Below are positions 6,074 through 12,981 of a stretch of DNA of 12,981 nucleotides, piece by piece (positions within the stretch are counted from its first letter, which is position 1; every line of letters begins with the position of its first letter). The position numbers and the translations under genes are program-made. Source of the stretch: Acidobacteriota bacterium (GTDB taxonomy: Bacteria > Acidobacteriota > Vicinamibacteria > Vicinamibacterales > Vicinamibacteraceae). The stretch covers positions 1 through 12,981 of the forward strand of contig JAEZDP010000009.1 of the NCBI GenBank assembly GCA_023418055.1. Reading direction: 5' to 3'. The notes below the pieces were generated by a model. That model ran no database searches, was not told where the DNA came from, and saw only the letters and a list, made by a program, of their open reading frames with translations.

Positions 6074-8800
6074 TCAGCGGCGGGGGCGTTCGACCCGGGC
6101 CAGCGCCCCGAAGTCGTCGTTCAGCCGCACCTCGCGCACCACCCCGGTGACGGGCAACCGGAGGTCCGTTGCCGCGTCCTCGAGCGTCATCACGGCCCGG
6201 TCGGTGCGCCCGTCGGTGAAGACCACCGTCACGGTCACCGGCAGCACGAACAGACGGTCGGCCTCCTGCTCGACCCGCACGTGCAGCACCGGGGAGGCAC
6301 CCGCGTCCGACAGCGCGCCGCCGCTCGTCGTCATCGGGTCGTCCATGCTCCAGCGCATGCGCAGGGTCGGAATGGCGTCCTCGTGTATCCAGCGCTCGAA
6401 GAACGACTCGAGCGAGCGGCCGCTCTCGGCTTCGAAAGCCGAGCGCAGGTCCGCCGTCCCCACCCGCCGGAACCGTGAGGCCCCATAGAAGCGCTGCAGC
6501 CCGCGCGTGAAGGTCTGGTCGCCGACGAGCCGCCGCAGCATGTGCAGCACCAGCGCGCCCTTGTTGTAGACGACCGACCGGAACACCCGCCCGTCGTTCT
6601 TCAGGTGGCCCAGACGGTACCCGAGCCACACGGGCCCCTGGTCACTCGCGTCGAGCGCCGACCGGTACATCTGTCGCAGCACGCCCGGAAACGCCTCGGG
6701 CTTCGAGTGTTCCAGGTACATCGCGGAGAAGTACTGGGCAAAGGCCTCGCTGATCCACTGCTCGTGGTAACTCTCCCAGCCCACGGCCTGCCCCCAGAAC
6801 TGGTGGGCGATCTCGTGTGCCAGGAAGAAATCGGGAAAACCCTCGAAGGCCACCGGGTCGCGCGCCCACGTGAAGGGCGTGCCTGGCAGCGGCTGATGGA
6901 GGAGGGCGAAATAGGCCGGACTGTGCCCGCCAGGCAGCGTGTCCTCCACCGCCACCACCCGCACCACCGGATACGGCGCATCGTCTACCACCTGCTGGTA
7001 GAAGGCGAGGATGTCCACGGCGCTCTTCAGCACGTCGTTCGCTCGCCCCGCCTGCCGACGATGCGACCAGACCTCGACGTCCGTGACGTCGTAGTACGTG
7101 CCGGGCTGGACACGAGCCGGTCGGTCGCTGGACACGGCCAGGGTGTTGGCCATCGGCAGCGCCACCCGCGCCGACGCCACGTGGTCGAGGCGCGAGGCCA
7201 CAAACGAGAGGTAGCGCAACGGCTGGGTGGCCGTGAAGACGAAGGCCTGGCGCGTGCGTCCATCTGCGCCCTCCACCGCCTCGGGCGCCTCCCCTATCCC
7301 GGTGCCGATGACGGCAAACCCCTGCGGCACCACGATGCGCATGCGTGCGGTGGCAAAGGCCGTGATGGGCGTCTGCGGATACCACCACGACCGATTCGAG
7401 TACGTGTAGCGCGGCTCTGGCTCCATCACGAAGTCGGCCACTGGCTGGCCCGTGGTGGCCACCGCCTCGCGGTCGGGCACGTGCGGCGGCAGCCGCCCCC
7501 CGTACGCCACTCGAATCCGCAGCCGGTCGCCACGTCGCAGGGCACTCGGCAGGTTGACGATGACGTTGTTCTGCCCGCGCACACGCAGCGTCAGGAGCCG
7601 GCCGAACTGGTCGGCCGTGACGGCCCGTACCGTGAGCGCTTCGGCCAGACGCAGCGACAGGGTGTTGGCCACCGGGCTCTGGACGACGATGTCGAGATCC
7701 GCGCGCCCTTCGAGCCAGACCCGTCCCGGATCGAAGTTGACGTCGACGTTGTAGTGCTCGACGAGGTAGTCGAGTTGGTCCGCCTCGTCATAGTGGCGGG
7801 TGCCGCGCAGGGCCAGTTGGCGTGCCGACGAATAGACCGACAGGTTCTTCCGGCGGCGCCGGTCGAACATCGACACGTCTTCGGAATCGCCCCCGCTGCG
7901 GCTGAAGGTCAACACCCCGTACCGGGCGGTGTCCAGTTCCACCAGCATGTCGCCGAGCGGCGGGACGAGCGACCAGGTGTCTGGACTCAGATCCTGCAGG
8001 TCGAGACTGAACGAGCGTCCGACGTACTCCTCGAAGAAGCTGCGCGCCCGCGCGTGCGCCTGGCGGTCCACCGGCTCGGGATGCAGCGCCTCGACGTTCA
8101 TCCGCACGTCGAGGTCGGACGGGTTCAGGCGCACGAGGAAGCGCGAGACGCGGCTGCGCAGCGCGGTCTCTCCGGAGAACACACGCAGTTGTCCCTTCTC
8201 GGACTCGGGGGCCGGGGAGAAGGTCATCTGGGCGTCGCCGACGACGACCAGGGCCGTCGGCAGCCCGTTGACTTCGGCCACCCACGCCGTGCCTCGCTCG
8301 ACGTGGACGGCGAGGTCTTCGCCGGTGAGCGTCAGCTGCCGCACGGCAAACTGCCGGCCGCTCAGGCTCAGGCGGAACAAGGCATCCAGCATGCTCAGCC
8401 TGGCCATCGAGCGGATGCGGTACTGACCGTCCCCTGCAGGGGGCTCGGCGGGAGGATCGTCGAGATCCAGCCGCCACGTCGCCACGCGCCCCTGGCTCGT
8501 CGTCTCGGCCAGCACGTCCACCAGTAGTCGCAGGCCGGGCTGTCCGGAAGAGGCCTGTCGATCGCGTTCGCGCACGGTGACGCGCACGAGACCGGTGCGG
8601 ACCAGTTCAGAGACGACCGCCTCGGCCTGTTCGTGATCGGCGTCAGGGGTCAGGAGGGGCTGGAAGGCGTCTGGATTCCCGTCGAGGATGGCCTGCTCCA
8701 CGCGAAGCAGCAACGCGGCGACCGGATCGGTCGTCTGCGCGTGTGCGTGGCCAGCCACGAGCAGCGCGAACACGAACGGGATGGCTCCCCGGACGCGCAT
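6074..8800 (-). CDS. Secreted M1-family zinc metallopeptidase with long N-terminal extension
   Basis: The 908-residue protein begins with a signal peptide (about 1-21, cleavage after AHA), so it acts in the periplasm or outside. The zinc site is complete: HEIAH at 662-666 followed by exactly 18 residues and Glu685 (HExxH-x18-E), in the M1 context W-IS-EAFAQY. Tyr745 in VVYNKGALVLHML is the likely transition-state Tyr. M1 enzymes trim N-terminal residues from peptides. The usual exopeptidase motif GxMEN is replaced by GGHSPA (624-629), so aminopeptidase specificity is not assured. The recognisable M1 N-terminal beta domain begins near residue 345 (YNVDVNFDPGRVWLEG); the first 320 mature residues form an extra region whose first part resembles an NTF2-like fold. 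The start is nine bases after the upstream phosphatase stop, with GAGGGA almost touching the ATG, which suggests translational coupling. Confidence 0.9.
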   Translation of the reverse strand: MRVRGAIPFVFALLVAGHAHAQTTDPVAALLLRVEQAILDGNPDAFQPLLTPDADHEQAEAVVSELVRTGLVRVTVRERDRQASSGQPGLRLLVDVLAETTSQGRVATWRLDLDDPPAEPPAGDGQYRIRSMARLSMLDALFRLSLSGRQFAVRQLTLTGEDLAVHVERGTAWVAEVNGLPTALVVVGDAQMTFSPAPESEKGQLRVFSGETALRSRVSRFLVRLNPSDLDVRMNVEALHPEPVDRQAHARARSFFEEYVGRSFSLDLQDLSPDTWSLVPPLGDMLVELDTARYGVLTFSRSGGDSEDVSMFDRRRRKNLSVYSSARQLALRGTRHYDEADQLDYLVEHYNVDVNFDPGRVWLEGRADLDIVVQSPVANTLSLRLAEALTVRAVTADQFGRLLTLRVRGQNNVIVNLPSALRRGDRLRIRVAYGGRLPPHVPDREAVATTGQPVADFVMEPEPRYTYSNRSWWYPQTPITAFATARMRIVVPQGFAVIGTGIGEAPEAVEGADGRTRQAFVFTATQPLRYLSFVASRLDHVASARVALPMANTLAVSSDRPARVQPGTYYDVTDVEVWSHRRQAGRANDVLKSAVDILAFYQQVVDDAPYPVVRVVAVEDTLPGGHSPAYFALLHQPLPGTPFTWARDPVAFEGFPDFFLAHEIAHQFWGQAVGWESYHEQWISEAFAQYFSAMYLEHSKPEAFPGVLRQMYRSALDASDQGPVWLGYRLGHLKNDGRVFRSVVYNKGALVLHMLRRLVGDQTFTRGLQRFYGASRFRRVGTADLRSAFEAESGRSLESFFERWIHEDAIPTLRMRWSMDDPMTTSGGALSDAGASPVLHVRVEQEADRLFVLPVTVTVVFTDGRTDRAVMTLEDAATDLRLPVTGVVREVRLNDDFGALARVERPRR

Positions 8801-8809
8801 TCCCTCATC

Positions 8810-9949
8810 TTACGCTCCGGCTCCGTACCTGACCACCAGGACGGTGAGGTCGTCGGCCAGCCGGCTCTCGTCGGTGTGGGCGCGCACTTCGTCGATGATC
8901 CGGCGGGCCGCGAGGCCTGCCCGCAGGGGCGCCAGATCGTCGGCCAGCGCCACCAGCCCGGCGTCGTCGAAGGACACGCCCGACGGCGACTCGGCTTCCG
9001 TGACGCCGTCGCTGCAGGCCACGAGGAAGTCGCCGGGGTCGAGGACGAACGCGTGTTCGTCGAACGTGGCCCGTCGGGTCAGCCCGAGCGCCATCCCGGT
9101 GGGGGCCAGCCAGGTCACCTCGCCCGACGTTCGGCGCACCAGCGGAGGGTTCTGACCGGCATTCACGTAGGTCACGGCGCCGGTGTCCGGGTCGCAGACC
9201 GCGATGAACGCCGTGATGAACCGGGAGCGTGGCGCGTGGCGCATCAGCTGCTCGTTGAGCCGGGCCGCGAGCGCCCGCGGCGGCAGGTGTTCGTCGACGA
9301 GCGTGCGCACCATCGACAGGAGGAGCGCCATCAGGAGGGCCGCGGGGCTACCCTTGCCCGCCACGTCGCCGAGCACGACGAGGATCTTCCCGTCCGGCCG
9401 GGGCAGGATGTCGAAGAAGTCGCCGCCGACGGTGTTGGCCGGCAACGTGTCGCCATGGGCCTCGAACAGGCCACGCGTGAAGGTGCCCGCCGGCAGCATG
9501 GCCCGCTGGATGTCGCGCGCCACCGACAGGTCGTGCTTGAGCGTGAGCCGGTCGGCCACTTCGAGCAGCAGCAGCAGGTGCACGAGCCCGAAGGCGACGA
9601 GCAGATTGAACAGCCCCTCGTGCCACGCCGACACGTCGGGCGTCTGTCGCGCGACGTCGATGATGCCGAGCACGAACCACACGAGGCTCACGCCGTAGAG
9701 CAGCCGCCGGGCTGGCGTCAGCCGCATGGCAAAGGCCATGAAGAACGCGCGCGAATGCCTGAAGGGGTGCCGGAGGAAGTCGCTCCACGTCGTCTCGCGC
9801 TCTTCGGTGCCCTGGGTGAAGAACGCGAGCATCTCGCGCGTCTCGCGCGTGAAGACGCGCTGGAGGTCGCGCGCGGTCAGGTCGCGCGTGTAGGTGTCGA
9901 TGAACGCCCTGGCGCGATCCCCGAGCCCCGCCCTGGTCTGCCGTGCCAC
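8810..9949 (-). CDS. Membrane-bound PP2C/SpoIIE (RsbU-type) serine phosphatase
   Basis: A helical, charged N-terminal part (TRDLTARDLQRVFTRETRE) is followed by two membrane segments (about residues 82-99 and 112-133 from the GTG at 9949). A coiled linker with the RsbU signature LSVARDIQRAMLP leads into the phosphatase domain. All expected motifs are there: VGGDFFD, GDVAGKG with conserved metal-binding Asp residues, NAGQNPP, SDGVTE and ADDLTVLV. Such enzymes remove phosphate from Ser/Thr of partner proteins, often anti-anti-sigma factors in partner switching; no STAS or anti-sigma gene is seen nearby, so the target is unknown. An in-frame GTG at 9988 would add 13 residues (GGGCPCRYTLR), which look untypical; I prefer 9949 because TACACT sits exactly where a leaderless -10 would. 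The M1 peptidase follows after 9 bp, probably in one operon. Confidence 0.87.
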   Translation of the reverse strand: MARQTRAGLGDRARAFIDTYTRDLTARDLQRVFTRETREMLAFFTQGTEERETTWSDFLRHPFRHSRAFFMAFAMRLTPARRLLYGVSLVWFVLGIIDVARQTPDVSAWHEGLFNLLVAFGLVHLLLLLEVADRLTLKHDLSVARDIQRAMLPAGTFTRGLFEAHGDTLPANTVGGDFFDILPRPDGKILVVLGDVAGKGSPAALLMALLLSMVRTLVDEHLPPRALAARLNEQLMRHAPRSRFITAFIAVCDPDTGAVTYVNAGQNPPLVRRTSGEVTWLAPTGMALGLTRRATFDEHAFVLDPGDFLVACSDGVTEAESPSGVSFDDAGLVALADDLAPLRAGLAARRIIDEVRAHTDESRLADDLTVLVVRYGAGA

Positions 9950-9955
9950 ACGGAG

Positions 9956-9961
9956 AGTGTA
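9956..9961 (-). promoter_or_regulatory. Candidate -10 element for leaderless start of the phosphatase gene
   Basis: The minus strand reads TACACT, four of six to TATAAT, at -12 to -7 relative to the GTG at 9949, the geometry of a leaderless transcript. There is no convincing -35 at standard spacing; GTGACA (9988 to 9983) is similar to TTGACA but 21 bp away. No Shine-Dalgarno precedes either possible GTG. Confidence 0.28.
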
Positions 9962-10018
9962 CCGGCACGGACACCCGCCGCCTGTCACCTGTCGCCAGCC
10001 GCACTAAGCTATCTCCCC

Positions 10019-12981
10019 ATGCACCAACCCGCCACCCGCGCCAGGATCGCGCTCGCTGCGCTGGCCATCGCCGGAACGAGCCTGTTGCTGGCTGCGTGTG
10101 CCAGCGGCAAGCGGGGGACCGACCTTGCTGGATCCGAACAGGCGGCCGAAGTCATGCGCACCTTCGAAGGACGGGGCGTGCTGGCGGACGGCTCGAGGCC
10201 CACGCCCTCTGCCGAGGCCCTCCGCCGTTTTCGCATGCGCAGCGACATGGCCATCGAACTCGTGGCGGCAGAACCCCAGGTCGAGCAGCCGCTCTTCCTG
10301 ACCTGGGACTCGCGCGGACGCCTCTGGGTGGTGCAGTACCGCCAGTATCAGTTCCCGGCCGGCCTTCGCATCGTCGAGTACGACGACCACCTGCGGGCCC
10401 GCTTCGACCGTGCCCCCCTGCCGCCGCCGCACGGCGTGCGCGGCGCCGACATCGTGTCGGTGTTCGACGACACCGACGGCGACGGGCGGTACGACACGCG
10501 AAAGGATGTGCTGACGGGTTTGAACATCGCGACGTCGGTCGCGGTTGGAGCCGGTGGCCTGTGGGTGGCGAACCCACCCTACCTGCTGTTCTATCCCGAC
10601 GCCGACGGCGACGACGTTCCCGACGGCGACCCGGTCGTGAAGCTGTCGGGCTTCGGCATCGAAGACACGCACGCGGTGATGAACAGCCTGACGTGGGGCC
10701 CCGATGGTTGGCTGTATGGCGCCAACGGCAGCACCACCACGGGCCGTGTGCAGAATCCGGCGAACGGCGAGTGGGTGACGTGGCAGGGCCAGATGATCTG
10801 GCGCTTCGACCCCCGCACTGACACGTTCGAGATCTTCGCCGAGGGCGGTGGCAACACCTTCAGCCTCGAGATTGACGAGGTAGGACAGGTGTTCTCGGGC
10901 ACCAACACCGGACGCACGCGCGGCATGTTCTATCCGCAAGGCAGCTACGGCACCAAGGCGTGGGGGAAACACGGTCCCCTGACCAATCCGTACGCGTTCG
11001 GGTACTTCGACCACATGCCGCACCAGGGTGACGACCGAAGGTTTCCGCAAGCCTTCGCGATCTACGAAGACGCCCTGTTCCCCGACGACTATCGGCGCCG
11101 CATCATCGCGCCGAACTCCCTGCACAACATCGTCTGGACCAGCCGGCTGGAGCGCGAGGGGTCTGGGTGGCGGACCGTGGACGAGACGCCGCTGGTCGAG
11201 ACCGACGACCACTGGTTCCGCCCCGTCTACGCCGGCGTCGGTCCGGACGGTGCGCTGTACATGGCCGACTGGTACGACAGTCGGCTGAGCCACGTGCGGC
11301 CGGTGGACGACTGGCACAAGACGAGCGGACGCGTGTATCGCGTCGTGCCGGAGGGCCAATCGCCGACGTACGACCTCGGCAACCTCGCGGTACGGTCGTC
11401 GGACGATCTGGTCGCGCTCTTCGCCCACCCTGTTCGCTTCGTACGCCGGCGCGCCGTGCTCGAACTCGGCTGGCGGCGCGACCAGTCCGTCGTGCCAGTG
11501 CTGACGCGCCTCATCGAGTCAGGCGGTGGTCGCCAGGCGCTCGAGGCGCTGTGGGCCCTGCACCTGCTCGATGGTCTGACCGATGACAGGGCCGCCCGAT
11601 GGCTGGCGCACCCGAGCCCGGACGTACGGCGATGGGTGGTGCGGCTGGTCGGCGATGGCCGACGCGCCGACGGCGCGTTGGCGTCCGGACTTGCGGCCTT
11701 GGCCGCCTCGGAGCCCGATGTCCAGGTGCGCGTCCAACTGGCGGCGTCGGCCAAGCGGCTTCCGGCCGTCGTCGCCCTTCCGATCCTGGATGGGTTGACG
11801 ACACATGCCTCGGACGCGGCAGATCCCCATCAGCCCCTGATGGTCTGGTGGGCCCTCGAACGGCATGCCGAGACCGGACGTCAGGACATCGAACGGTGGA
11901 CCGACGATGCAGGCCTCTGGCGGCGCGCATTGTTCCGGGACGCCCTTGCGCCGCGTCTGATGCGGCGATACGCGATGGCCGGGGGCGGGCCGAATCTGGC
12001 CAGCGCTGCGCGGCTGCTGGAACGTGCGCCAGGCGCCGACGTGCGCGCCAGCCTGCTCGAGGCGCTTCAGGCCGCGTTCGAAGGCGTGCCGCTTCCCCCG
12101 CTGCCCCGCGTGCTGTCTGCGGCGCTGGACGAACACGCCAGCAAGCAGGGCGAGAGCGGTCTGGTGCTTCGCCTCCGTCGCGGTGACCCCGCAGCCATCG
12201 ACGAGGCCAAGGCGGTCGTGCTCGACCCGACCGTCCCGACAGGTGTCAGGACTCAGCTGATCCGCCAACTCGGCGAAACCGGGGGAGCCGCGAGCGTGCC
12301 CACGCTGCTGCGAGTGCTGGGCCTCGACCAGCACAGCGCCGAGAAGCGAGTTGCGCTCCAGACGCTGGCCCGGTTCGACGACCTCGCGGTTGCGCAGGGC
12401 ATCCTCGCGCGGCATGGGTCGACGCTGCCTGCCGAGCACGGCGTGCGCAGCACCGCCGAACGCGTGCTTGCGAGCCGACCCGCCTGGGCTGCGGTCATGC
12501 TCGATGCCGTCGACCGCGCCGTGGTGAAGGCACGCGACGTGTCGTCAGACGTCGTGCAGCTGATGCTCGCTCACCGCGATCCGGTGCTCGACGCGCGCAT
12601 CCGCCGCCACTGGCCCCGCATCGCCGACGCGGTCAGCGACGAGGACTTCGTCGCGCAGTCGGCCCGTATCGCCGCCGCGCTGGAGGCCGGGACGGGGTCG
12701 GCCTCGGCTGGGCAGGCGACCTATGCCGCCCGCTGCGCCAGCTGCCACACCCTGTTTGGGGCCGGCGGTACCACGGGTCCAGACCTCACGGGCTACGAAC
12801 GGCGGAACCGCGACTTCTGGATGGCCGCCATCGTTGCCCCCGGGCTCGAGATCCGCGAAGGGTACGAACACTTCGTCGCGTCGATGCGCGGAGGCCGCAT
12901 CGTGGCCGGGGTGATGGTCGAGCAGACCCCGCGCACGGTGACGCTGCGCGACCCCGACGGCCACCTGCACCTGCTCGACCG
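10019..12981 (+). CDS. PVC-type dehydrogenase/helical-repeat/cytochrome c lipoprotein, 3' end outside window
   Basis: 987 codons are open from ATG 10019 to the right edge. The N-terminus is a lipoprotein signal: hydrophobic ALAALAIAGTSLLL, then lipobox LAAC with Cys27 as the lipidated residue. Residues about 45-445 fit the 'putative membrane-bound dehydrogenase' family, related to glucose/sorbosone dehydrogenase propellers: RGRLWVV, DDTDGDGRYD (150-159), YPDADGDD (192-199), EDTHAVMNSLTWGPDGWLYG (215-234) and MADWYDSR. The Asp-rich motifs look like calcium sites. Residues about 455-880 are Leu/Ala/Arg-rich helical repeats of HEAT type. A c-type haem domain starts near 895, with CASCH at 906-910 and 'GPDLTGYERRNRDF' after it; its end lies outside. 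Oxidation of a sugar or similar substrate with electron transfer to the haem is inferred, not shown. The ATG has no Shine-Dalgarno and sits 69 bp from the divergent phosphatase start. Confidence 0.88.
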   Translation, partial: MHQPATRARIALAALAIAGTSLLLAACASGKRGTDLAGSEQAAEVMRTFEGRGVLADGSRPTPSAEALRRFRMRSDMAIELVAAEPQVEQPLFLTWDSRGRLWVVQYRQYQFPAGLRIVEYDDHLRARFDRAPLPPPHGVRGADIVSVFDDTDGDGRYDTRKDVLTGLNIATSVAVGAGGLWVANPPYLLFYPDADGDDVPDGDPVVKLSGFGIEDTHAVMNSLTWGPDGWLYGANGSTTTGRVQNPANGEWVTWQGQMIWRFDPRTDTFEIFAEGGGNTFSLEIDEVGQVFSGTNTGRTRGMFYPQGSYGTKAWGKHGPLTNPYAFGYFDHMPHQGDDRRFPQAFAIYEDALFPDDYRRRIIAPNSLHNIVWTSRLEREGSGWRTVDETPLVETDDHWFRPVYAGVGPDGALYMADWYDSRLSHVRPVDDWHKTSGRVYRVVPEGQSPTYDLGNLAVRSSDDLVALFAHPVRFVRRRAVLELGWRRDQSVVPVLTRLIESGGGRQALEALWALHLLDGLTDDRAARWLAHPSPDVRRWVVRLVGDGRRADGALASGLAALAASEPDVQVRVQLAASAKRLPAVVALPILDGLTTHASDAADPHQPLMVWWALERHAETGRQDIERWTDDAGLWRRALFRDALAPRLMRRYAMAGGGPNLASAARLLERAPGADVRASLLEALQAAFEGVPLPPLPRVLSAALDEHASKQGESGLVLRLRRGDPAAIDEAKAVVLDPTVPTGVRTQLIRQLGETGGAASVPTLLRVLGLDQHSAEKRVALQTLARFDDLAVAQGILARHGSTLPAEHGVRSTAERVLASRPAWAAVMLDAVDRAVVKARDVSSDVVQLMLAHRDPVLDARIRRHWPRIADAVSDEDFVAQSARIAAALEAGTGSASAGQATYAARCASCHTLFGAGGTTGPDLTGYERRNRDFWMAAIVAPGLEIREGYEHFVASMRGGRIVAGVMVEQTPRTVTLRDPDGHLHLLD

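Noticed and set aside
4332..6488. Plus-strand open frame of 718 codons across nuoG
   Set aside because: It is antisense to well-supported NuoG and peptidase coding sequence, is Arg/His/Gly-rich with no family signature, and is expected from high G+C third-position bias.
5988..6629. Upstream extension of the nuoG frame
   Set aside because: It covers the peptidase 3' end in a different frame, has no conserved content, and NuoG's ferredoxin domain begins at the ATG at 5987.
6542..8527. Plus-strand open frame of 661 codons across the M1 peptidase
   Set aside because: It is antisense to the conserved peptidase, including its zinc site, with low-complexity Arg/Val/His composition and no recognisable domain.
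9832..9849. Tandem 9-bp repeat TCTCGCGCG
   Set aside because: It encodes the repeated Thr-Arg-Glu in the helical N-terminus of the phosphatase and is in frame, so it is ordinary coding sequence.
10004..11428. Minus-strand open frame of 474 codons across the PVC lipoprotein
   Set aside because: The plus-strand frame carries a lipobox and conserved dehydrogenase motifs over the same region; the minus frame has none.
1..12981. Search for CRISPR arrays, tRNA/rRNA genes, insertion-sequence ends, toxin-antitoxin pairs or defence genes
   Set aside because: By eye I found no spaced direct repeats, cloverleaf sequence, transposase motif or known defence domain; the window is filled by ordinary envelope, signalling and respiratory genes.

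Overview
The window is high-GC DNA (roughly two thirds G+C) with close-packed genes on both strands. It holds nine protein-coding genes, two of them cut by the window edges. I see no tRNA, rRNA, CRISPR array, insertion sequence or phage gene. The gene content suggests a free-living aerobic Acidobacteriota-like bacterium, perhaps Vicinamibacteria: a PVC-type dehydrogenase/cytochrome lipoprotein, a large secreted M1 peptidase of the GGHSPA type, an RsbU-type phosphatase, a complex I subunit, and a mix of Shine-Dalgarno and weakly led or leaderless starts. The phylum is inferred from family distribution and composition; no marker gene here proves it.

Layout. 1-648 (+) is the C-terminal part of a tandem-PDZ protein, probably of the HtrA/DegP class. 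It is followed by a small, uncertain secreted protein at 663-1019 (+), whose 3' end runs 88 bp into the next gene from the opposite strand. 932-2215 (-) is a two-TM sensor with a cytoplasmic GAF domain and no output domain. It diverges, across a 59-bp gap with a nearly symmetric -10 element, from a diacylglycerol-kinase-type lipid kinase at 2275-3216 (+). The kinase converges on, and overlaps by 44 bp, a secreted protein with two small beta modules and a LecA-like C-terminal domain (3173-4054, -). After a 139-bp gap with two inverted repeats comes a NuoG-like iron-sulfur protein (4194-5987, -) lying apart from other nuo genes. Upstream of it are a secreted M1 metallopeptidase with a long N-terminal extension (6074-8800, -) and a membrane-bound PP2C/RsbU phosphatase (about 8810-9949, -), only 9 bp apart and probably co-transcribed. 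Diverging from these, 10019 to the window end (+) encodes a lipoprotein that joins a sugar-dehydrogenase-like propeller, a helical-repeat region and a c-type haem domain.

How they fit. Most products act at or outside the inner membrane: periplasmic quality control, sensing, lipid phosphorylation, peptide hydrolysis, and periplasmic oxidation with electron transfer. The only strong operon call is phosphatase plus peptidase. nuoG may be transcribed with that pair or from its own extended -10 promoter. I found no clearly new defence or mobile system. The items most worth checking are the isolated short nuoG, the phosphatase-peptidase pair, the duplicated-module lectin-like protein, the symmetric divergent promoter and the GGGTCAG palindrome after nuoG.
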